Below are positions 56,183 through 64,000 of a stretch of 64,000 nucleotides of DNA, in pieces. The position numbers were made by a program, and so were the translations under genes. The notes below the pieces were generated by a model. It did no database searches. It had not been told where the DNA came from and worked only from the letters and a program-made list of their open reading frames with translations. Origin of the DNA: Ciona intestinalis (taxonomy: Eukaryota; Chordata; Ascidiacea; Phlebobranchia; Cionidae); the NCBI RefSeq assembly GCF_000224145.3, contig NC_020166.2, positions 7,218,759 to 7,282,758 on the forward strand. Reading direction: 5' to 3'. How positions within the stretch are numbered: the stretch's first letter is position 1; every line of letters starts with the position of its first letter.

Positions 56183-59100
56183 ATATTTTAGAAGCTTCAT
56201 CTCAAGTGATAGTTATAATGTTTTACTATTTTAGAGAATACTGAAATCAAAGAAGAGATATTGTCTAATCATGGTTTAAATGATGATGTAACTAAAGAAA
56301 AGGGTGACTCATCAGAAGTGTTTAAAGTGGATGAGAGCAAGGTTGTTTTAAATGTTGTGGAGCAACCGGATGAGCATTTCGATGAAGAAGTTTCTCGCAA
56401 CCAGGTATGTGGGGGATTGAAATGCTTACTATCATTGTAGGGTGTAACGGTCATGCCTTTTATCCAAAACATTATTCCTTTTTTTTATCAATAAGCGTGT
56501 TTTAACAACTGTTGTTTTACCGTTACTACCGGTCTTTCGCCTTTTCCTAACTCTCTTGTTCTTTGTAATCGTGACGAAGAGACAAAATAAATTTCATTTA
56601 TTAATCATCATTAAGTTTTCGTATTATATCATCACTACTTATTAATATTCTTCAATGGTTTTCAACATATTAACAACATATTTCAACATAACATATAGGC
56701 ATCGCTGAAAATATAAAAATATTGGCCAAGTAGGTAATAAAGTACCATATAAATTAATAAAGTATTTGTAAAAAGTGTTTGTAAAATATGAAAAAATAGA
56801 AATAATATATATTATATATACATTAAAAGTATTGGCCACAAAATGTTGTAAAACAGCCAACATATGTCAAAATGGCCGTATTATTTTATTGCTTTCCATA
56901 AAAAGCTGCATGTGGGATTTTGAGATATTTGTTTACAACGAGAACAGCGCTGAGTGACAAATTTAAACCACTCCCTTTCTCTACTCATTGTATTTAAAGA
57001 GGGAGAGACACTAAGACAAAGTGTATTGTTTTATAAGAATGTACATTTCACCACTGGCTGCTGCAGTTACAATATTAAATAAATAAATGTTCCCGCTGTA
57101 TATATTTTTAAAAAAATACATGTTTTTCAACAGCATAACCAATTGCTTGGTCAAATAAATAACATTGAGGTCGATAGATTGGCAATGGAACAAAATCTCA
57201 ACCAAGCTTTACAAGCTGAATTATCTGTTTTGAAGAACCTCCAACTTGAAAGGTTAAAGTTATTAGATTTAAAAGAAGGAAATGCAGCAATTTTAATACA
57301 GGTAGGGTAAAATTTTACAGAATTCAGAAAGTATGTTAAATTGGTTGTGTTTATTATTTTCTGGTAATAATATTTTGGCTGTATAATGCTAAGAAGATTG
57401 AGTGTAAATGTTTCATAATAATGTTGATTTATCCTTTTTTAGAGACATTATCGTGGGTACAAAGTTCGAAAGATTTACGCTTCTATTTTGGAAAAGAAGA
57501 TAAGAGAATCTCGGGAAAAAAGATCCGTAGAGAGAATTGTAAAGTTTGAAAAAGAATTGAAAGAAAAAAAGGAAACGGAAATTAGGTTGAAAAGATTGGA
57601 ACAAGAGAAAGAAGAAAAACTGCGCAAGTTGGAAGAAGAGAGAATTAGGAAGGAAGAGAAGAAAAAGGAAGAAGAGAGAATTAAGAAGGAAGAAAAGAAA
57701 AAGGAAGAAGATAGAGTTCGAAGACAAAAAGAAGAGAAAGAACAGAGAAGGATACAAGAAGAGAAAATTAAAAAGGAAGAAGAGAAGTTGATGCAAGAAA
57801 AATTAAAGAAGGCAAAGGAAGAAGAGAAGCAAAGAAAAGATATTGAAAAAAGAATGGAAGAAGAAGAGAATTTGAAGCAAGAGAAATTGAAGAAGGCGCA
57901 AGAAAAAGAGAAACTGCTGATTGAAGAAAAAAAGAAAGTGCAAGAAGATAAAGAAAGGGAAGAGAAAGTCAAAACAGAAAATAGTTTAATTCAATCTCAA
58001 CCAAATATTCCAACTAAATCCAAAAATAAAAAAGTGGATTCTGCATATACATCAGTGGTTGAAGGAGATACAGAACCAATTGTGGGGTTAACTTTGAGCC
58101 TGAACCTAGTAGAGGGTTTGTTGAAACGCATCAATCGTTGTCAGAGACATCTACAAACAAAGTTTTTGAGGTCAGGCACGATGGAAGTGAGAATTTAGCA
58201 TCTTGTGTTGATTTTAAACCGGGAGTTATGGCAGGCCAAGAACAATGTCAAACTGATGCAAGTTCCCAAGTTGAAACTAGTGACATTAGTTTGGATAAAA
58301 TCTTGAAAAATGCGGATGATGGTGATTGCGTTGGGATGGAAAAAAAGATCACTTTGCTCGAATTTCTTGCCGAAACCAGTTGTGGCGCTTTGGATGGTGA
58401 TAAAATGGATAAAAAATCTAAAGGAAAATTAGGAACTCAAATTGACCGTGATGCTACTAAGAACAGTTCGTTTCATAAAAGTCATAAAAATGTGGCTGAA
58501 AAGGTTCGATTGAACATCCCATCCACTACAGAATGTTGTGCTGTTGATACAACTGGTCAAACTCAATTTAACACTGCTTGTACAAACTCAGTTTTAGTTA
58601 CGGACGATTTAAAGAGTTCTGAAAAGTGCACAGAAAACACCCTGAGAAGAAAATCTCAAGATATTGATGACTCAGCAAAGCCCGTAATTTGTGACTCATC
58701 ATTTAGCAGTTTAGATCATGAGAATTTTGTGATAAATTGCATGAAACGGTGGAAAAACCAATGTATAACATGGGATCCTGCACGAGTGTTGAAAAGCTCC
58801 ACAGAGCGAAAACGTACTCCACATTATTCTACACTGGAGGGCATACCTGAGCACTGTATTGTTAACGGTATGTGTTTTGTTTGGTGTTTTATTTTTTATT
58901 TTTTCCAAGTCGTTTAATTAAGATGAGTTTATATTTTTTGATTTAAGCTAAGGCAACTTTACTAAGTAACGCTAAGTCGCTTTAGTTTGTGTTTTCGATT
59001 TAAGCTAAGTCACTTTACTTAACATGTCAATTGTTTTGTTTCATAAAATTAGCCATATATAAAAATGGGTATTTTGTAAAATATTTAGTATAATGAAGTT

Positions 59101-62100
59101 TGTGTAATACATCAAAATAACCATTTGACATTAAACTGCATAAAATGACTGCTAACAGTAGGTTACAAAACTACTTCATTTTTTCTAGTTAAAAAAAGTT
59201 TTTAGGATGCAGTACAGCAGCAGAGATGCCAACTAAAGAAATTTTTATCTAGTTGCCATTTTTGTTTCTTTTTGTAAAAATATCCAGCTCAAGCCCAAAT
59301 CCCAGTTCCTCATTATATGACCCTAATCCTCACCAGTATTGAATAATTTCTAAACTTGCCATTCCAGGTGTCTGGCCCACCCAAAGTGAAAACAGTTCAA
59401 GGAAATTAGAAAACTTGCTGCGAGTTTTCATTTACTTTTCACGGGAGCTTCATGGAAAGGAATGGAGTTTAAGATCATTGGAACTTTGTGAAAATTTGAC
59501 TCACGTGACTTTAGTGAGATGTGGATTAGCATCGCTTCACGGGATACAGTGCTGTCGTAATTTGAAGGTGATTAGTAGTATGGTAATATTTTTTATAAAA
59601 AGTTTTATGTTTGTTTTACATGTAATTAATGGCTGAATGATAACATTATGTCTGCTTGTACATAGATAGTACATATACAAACATGCATTGTTACTTGTCT
59701 TGACTGAGATATGAACACACCACTAGACACTAGTGTATAAAAACAATGTTATAACTTGGTTATTTGCCAGTGGACTGTGCATGAAGTTTACAAATCTCTA
59801 TGTAAATCAAAACCTACTAAAGTTAGCAAAAGGGATATATATAACGCATTCTTCCTTTTTTCTTCACAATGGTAAAAATAATCCAATTCCTTTTATTCCT
59901 TACAGCACATCGATGTTTCCCAAAACAAAATTTCATCTCTTTCTCTCGACGGAATGTTCCGGATAAAATCTCTCGTTGCCGCCAGCAACCGTTTAACATC
60001 AACCAATGGTGTTCAAGGCTGCACTGGTCTGGTACATTGTGATTTATCAAATAACAATATTACAAAGATTACTGGTGTGGAAGATTGTATTGATCTCACC
60101 CATTTAAAGTGAGTTTGTTTTTATCCAGTTTTGTAAGAAATTCCAATTTTTTTTTAAGTTTGTTTGAAGCTATTAAAATTTTTTTGTTGGCCAAGAATAA
60201 TAAAGATAATAGAAATAGTAACTTTTGGCTAAAAATCATTTTCTTTGACAAAAATTACAAAATACCAGTTTATAGATATTTGTTTGCATATTCCAGTACT
60301 TCACAATCCATAAGATGTAAACATTTGCATATAACTTGTGTTTAGGTGACTTTACTTGTTACAAAGTGCATAGCTGACTTACAACATAGCTGAGTTTACT
60401 TGAAATTTTTCTTTTATTGTCACAACAACCCAACTACTTAATTCAACAATTTTTACCATCAACAATTTTTAAGATGTGTGTTTTTTCTCAGTTTATCAAA
60501 TAACCAGTTGATAAAACTGAGCGGTCTTGAAAATTCAAAACATCTCATTTTTCTCGAACTTTCAAACAACCACTTATCCTCCATGCATGGTTTAAATGCT
60601 TGTGGCTTACTTCGTTATTTGGATGTTTCTTCGAATAATTTTATGAAGCTTGTGTTTGAACAACTTGGAAACCTGGTGAGTATTTATCATAAAAATTATC
60701 GAATGTAAAAATAAAAAACTTTATTAAAATCTACATTTTTTTCTGGTAAAAACAGTTTTTATTATAAAAATTATCTAAATTAAATTTTGTTTTCAATAAA
60801 ATCTTTGTGTTTTCTGGTAAAAACAGTTTATTATAAAACTTATCTAATTAAAGAAAGCAGAAAACAAAAATTTGTTATTAAAATCTTTGATTTTTGTAAA
60901 AACGTTACATTTATTCATAATTCGTTTGAATCTGTCATCATTTGCAAAAAAAGCAGAACTTTTATTTTGTGAAATGTTTTTTTTATCTGTATTTAATGCC
61001 TTTACTTCTCTTGAACCTGTCATCATATACGTATTTTGTTTTTATACAGGTTTTATTGGATCGTTTAAATTTATCGCGCAATAATATAAGTGAAGTGAAA
61101 TTAGACCCAGAAACATCTTATGTCTGGCTGCCATGTTTGACTCAGTTGGATTTGAATCGAAACAAAATTTCTGAGGAGACATTTCAAGTTACCACCTTAA
61201 AAACAATGCCACTGTTACAAATGGTTGATTTTTCTGAAAATTTTATTGCTGATTCAGAAACGCTAACGGAAAGTGTCAAAAATCTTCCGAATTCTGTACA
61301 GTTCAATTTTGTTTCAACTGAAGCGATCGAAAATCCGAGATTTTTAAAATTCTTGGATGCTGCACCGGATTCTGGATTAGTTTCTCTAAAAACTGTCGCA
61401 CAAAACATTGTCTCGTATAAACATTTGCTTTCAAGTGAAAAGTCTGAATCGTTAACACTCCATAAAGTTCCCAGGGAAGACCAGTTCAAACCAGATTTTG
61501 TGACAAACCATTGCGATTACTTGGTCAAACATTCTGAACTGGCTGCAAAACACAGGCAAGCAGATTGCATTGTTTTTCGCAATTTTTTTTGTTTATAGAA
61601 ATTTAATAAGTTTTATGTATTTTAACATTGCATTTTACTCATTATGTGCTGATATTTTGATTCCTGAAAATATAATATATATATTTATGTTGTTATACCT
61701 TATAATCCAGGTTTTAGATGCTGTACAGAAAAGTCCATAAAATTTAAAAAATTGGCTTTACATTCATTTTTTTTAATATTTTGCTTTTTTTACTGCTTTC
61801 AATAAGTTTAGGATGCTGAGCAGTTTTAACAAAATTTATTTATTATTTGCCGAAATATTGATGTGTCTATTCTCAGGTGTTGGTTTGAGAACAAAGTTTC
61901 GTGCCAGGAAAATCAAAGCAAAGAATTTCAAGAAAGTTTCTCAAAACCATTAAAAGGTTTGCAAATAATTACTACTTTATTATTTTTTACAATATTTTAC
62001 CAAAATTAAAACAATATTTTTTAGATAAACAAGAAGAAACGGTAAAGAAACCAATTTTAAACGAAGATGTCACAAAACTGAAGGTTTCTGCAGCTGTTAA

Positions 62101-62408
62101 AATCCAGGTAATGAAGTTAATGTAATTTAAATAAGTAAACCAATAATTTGTTTATCATAAAATCTTATTTATTTTCTAATTTATCATAACCTTCATTGTT
62201 CACATATTTAATATTAATATAAGCATTTTTTATATTTTGCGCTGTAATTGTAATATTATTTATTCAGACATACTGGAGAGTGTTTTCGGCAAAACGGCAA
62301 TATCAAAAATGTTGTTTAATTCGAGAAAATGCAGCCGTAATAATCCAATCTACATGGAGAGGATTTATAGTGAGAAGGTCGATTAAAAAAGCTCTTAAAT
62401 CCTTCCAG
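54587..62408 (+). CDS. LRRIQ1: LRRIQ1-like leucine-rich repeat and IQ-motif protein (continues to the right)
   Basis: Thirteen exons: 54587..54701, 55285..55391, 55783..55852, 56235..56404, 57134..57301, 57443..58867, 59368..59567, 59906..60108, 60492..60675, 61050..61555, 61877..61956, 62025..62107, 62268..62408. An acidic N-terminus starting MEDFNDEINKELELIDLE, one IQ motif across exons 5-6 (AAILIQRHYRGYKVRKIY), a 170-residue Glu/Lys coiled coil, then leucine-rich repeats from LRSLELCENLTHVTLVRCGL through NLSNNQLIKLSGL to LDRLNLSRNNISEV, and further IQ motifs (VSAAVKIQTYWRVF, AAVIIQSTWRGFIVRR). This order is that of LRRIQ1, associated with cilia. Exon 6 is 1425 nt; phases require 1426, and the reading frame changes at a GGGG at about 58083-58086, so one base seems missing. 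Intron 10 uses a GC-AG border. Exon 2 has a weak donor (GTCAAT). Confidence 0.85.
55932..56113 (-). mobile_element. MITE copy 20 in LRRIQ1 intron 3
   Basis: AGGGGAAGATGGGACACCTT to CCCGTCTTTCCCCACGCTAC; the internal CTGATTGAGTTTTAAAA and TTTATAATTCCTTGAATG are diverged. Confidence 0.75.
56152..56183. repeat. AC/AT dinucleotide microsatellite
   Basis: Short (AC)n passing into (AT)n, in the same intron, 40 bp from MITE copy 20. Confidence 0.9.
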
Positions 62409-62449
62409 GTTTGTGGAGATTTATCATTAACCCTTTAGGGATGAGATAT

Positions 62450-63355
62450 ATTTTTTGCAATTTTTTATGCGTATTTTTAAAATTTTTCTTATGTATACGG
62501 ATACACGTGATTTTTCATTTTTTTTGCATGTTTTTTAATTTTTCTTAAGTATACATTTGATTTTTCATTTTTGTTATGTTTGTTTTCAATTTTTCTCATG
62601 TATACACGTAATTTTTCATTTTTTTCATGTATTTTTTCAATTTTTCTCATGTATACGGATACATGTGATTTTTTATTTTTTTAGGAATTTTTCAATTTTT
62701 CTCATGTATACGGGTACATGTGATTTTTCATTTTATTAAGTATTTTTACAATTTTTCTCATGTATACAGATGCACGTGATTTTTCATTTTTTTTGCATGT
62801 TTTTTAATTTTTCTTAAGTATACATTTGATTTTTCATTTTTGTTATGTTTGTTTTCAATTTTTCTCATGTAATACACGTAATTTTTCATTTTTTTCATGT
62901 ATTTTTTCAATTTTTCTCATGTATACGGATACATGTGATTTTTTATTTTTTTAGGAATTTTTCAATTTTTCTCATGTATACGGGTACATGTGATTTTTCA
63001 TTTTATTAAGTATTTTTACAATTTTTCTCATGTATACAGATGCACGTGATTTTTCATTTTTTTCAGGTATTTTTACAATTTTTCTCATGTATACGGATAC
63101 ACGTGATTTTTCATTTTTTTCATGTATTTTTTAAACTTTTCTCATGTATACGGATACACGTGATTTTTCATTTTTTTCATGTATTTTTTCAACTTTTCTC
63201 ATGTATACGGATACACGTGATTTTTCATTTTTTTCATGTATTTTTTCAACTTTTCTCATGTATACGGATACACGTGATTTTTCATTTTTTTTATGTATTT
63301 TTTTTAACTTTTCTCATGTATACGGATACACGTGATTTTTCCATTTTTTTATTTA
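62450..63355 (+). repeat. Tandem satellite, ~57-bp unit with higher-order ~280-bp repeat
   Basis: The basic unit reads TTTCTCATGTATACGGATAC then ACGTGATTTTTCATTTTTTT with a TCATGTATTTTTTCAA spacer. About 16 units. The block 62500-62780 is repeated almost unchanged at 62780-63060, and the last part is a run of homogeneous units. The array ends in an N gap, so the true length is unknown. Confidence 0.9.
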
Positions 63356-63480
63356 NNNNNNNNNNNNNNNNNNNNNNNNNNNNNNNNNNNNNNNNNNNNN
63401 NNNNNNNNNNNNNNNNNNNNNNNNNNNNNNNNNNNNNNNNNNNNNNNNNNNNNNNNNNNNNNNNNNNNNNNNNNNNNNNN
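63356..63480. other. Assembly gap (125 N)
   Basis: Run of 125 N between the satellite and the second copy of LRRIQ1 exon 10. Confidence 0.99.
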
Positions 63481-64000
63481 AAATCTACATTTTTTTCTGG
63501 TAAAAACAGTTTTTATTATAAAAATTATCTAAATTAAATTTTGTTTTCAATAAAATCTTTGTGTTTTCTGGTAAAAACAGTTTATTATAAAACTTATCTA
63601 ATTAAAGAAAGCAGAAAACAAAAATTTGTTATTAAAATCTTTGATTTTTGTAAAAACGTTACATTTATTCATAATTCGTTTGAATCTGTCATCATTTGCA
63701 AAAAAAGCAGAACTTTTATTTTGTGAAATGTTTTTTTTATCTGTATTTAATGCCTTTACTTCTCTTGAACCTGTCATCATATACGTATTTTGTTTTTATA
63801 CAGGTTTTATTGGATCGTTTAAATTTATCGCGCAATAATATAAGTGAAGTGAAATTAGACCCAGAAACATCTTATGTCTGGCTGCCATGTTTGACTCAGT
63901 TGGATTTGAATCGAAACAAAATTTCTGAGGAGACATTTCAAGTTACCACCTTATAAACAATGCCACTGTTACAAATGGTTGATTTTTCTGAAAATTTTAT
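63481..64000 (+). pseudogene. Second copy of LRRIQ1 intron 9/exon 10 with a nonsense change
   Basis: Collinear with 60727..61246 at an offset of 2754 bp. The exon copy starts at 63804 with the same acceptor and reads VLLDRLNLSRNNISEVKLDP onward, but the codon AAA (Lys) after VTTL is TAA at about 63954. It runs off the window. It may be a collapsed or mis-placed haplotype, or a true tandem exon duplication that has decayed. Confidence 0.85.

Noticed and set aside
57413-57972. Phe/Ser-rich ORFs on the minus strand
   Set aside because: They are antisense shadows of the Glu/Lys coiled coil in LRRIQ1 exon 6.
62450-63355. CRISPR-like array (regular repeats)
   Set aside because: Units are head-to-tail tandem without unique spacers, in an animal intron; this is a satellite.
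62557-63537. Repeat-encoded HVIFHFFHVFFQLFSC-type ORF
   Set aside because: It is the tandem satellite translated; the periodicity is from the DNA repeat, and it runs through an N gap.

Overview
This window is animal genomic DNA, almost certainly from a tunicate of the genus Ciona (C. intestinalis species complex). The evidence is AT-rich sequence, short GT-AG introns with T-rich acceptors, chordate-type orthologues packed about every 3-6 kb, and a dense load of one ~195-bp MITE plus a tRNA-derived composite SINE of the kind reported from Ciona. There are five large N runs (7893-7942, 8687-8736, 28428-28552, 47888-48012, 63356-63480) and two tiny ones near 36.8 kb. Two segmental duplications abut these gaps, so some structure may be assembly or haplotype artefact.

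Layout, left to right. 1-7.1 kb: 5' half of an AGAP (centaurin-gamma) ArfGAP gene on the minus strand, with a 5.5-kb intron. 8.3 kb: tRNA-Thr(AGT). 8.4-9.2 kb: a deleted hAT transposon beside a frameshifted relaxin-receptor-like GPCR fragment. 10.8-21.6 kb: five minus-strand housekeeping or metabolic genes: D-serine dehydratase, an SDR/retinol-dehydrogenase-like oxidoreductase, the exosome subunit EXOSC7/RRP42, the bromodomain protein BRD7/9, and V-ATPase subunit D. 21.96-23.65 kb: THOC6 (plus), divergent from V-ATPase D. 24.4-25.3 kb: the heme transporter SLC48A1/HRG1 (minus). 26.0-27.97 kb: a previously unrecognised (by me) three-exon gene for a 65-residue secreted peptide with a seven-arginine core and an acidic tail; its second intron is full of MITEs. 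28.55-29.61 kb: a second copy of the AGAP promoter and first exon. 30.3-31.5 kb: RETREG/FAM134 ER-phagy receptor. 35.1-43.8 kb: an eight-exon 5-HT1-like receptor (minus). 48.3-53.6 kb: G3BP/Rasputin (plus), with a 1.4-kb hAT element inserted two bases from a splice acceptor. 54.6 kb to the right edge: LRRIQ1 (plus), interrupted by a tandem satellite, a gap and a duplicated exon.

The genes are mostly independent. Several take part in RNA metabolism (EXOSC7, THOC6, G3BP), but there is no sign of a joint operon: same-strand neighbours are roughly 400-650 bp apart. The accessory layer is the more unusual part: about 19 MITE copies, a three-level nest of elements at 39.3-40.2 kb, two or more tandem exon duplications, a hAT-like 53-bp insertion that distinguishes the two AGAP promoter copies, and the Arg-rich peptide gene, which is the best candidate here for something undescribed.

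Exon coordinates were derived by hand from reading frame, phase and splice sites. Functional names rest on recognised family sequence patterns, not on database searches.
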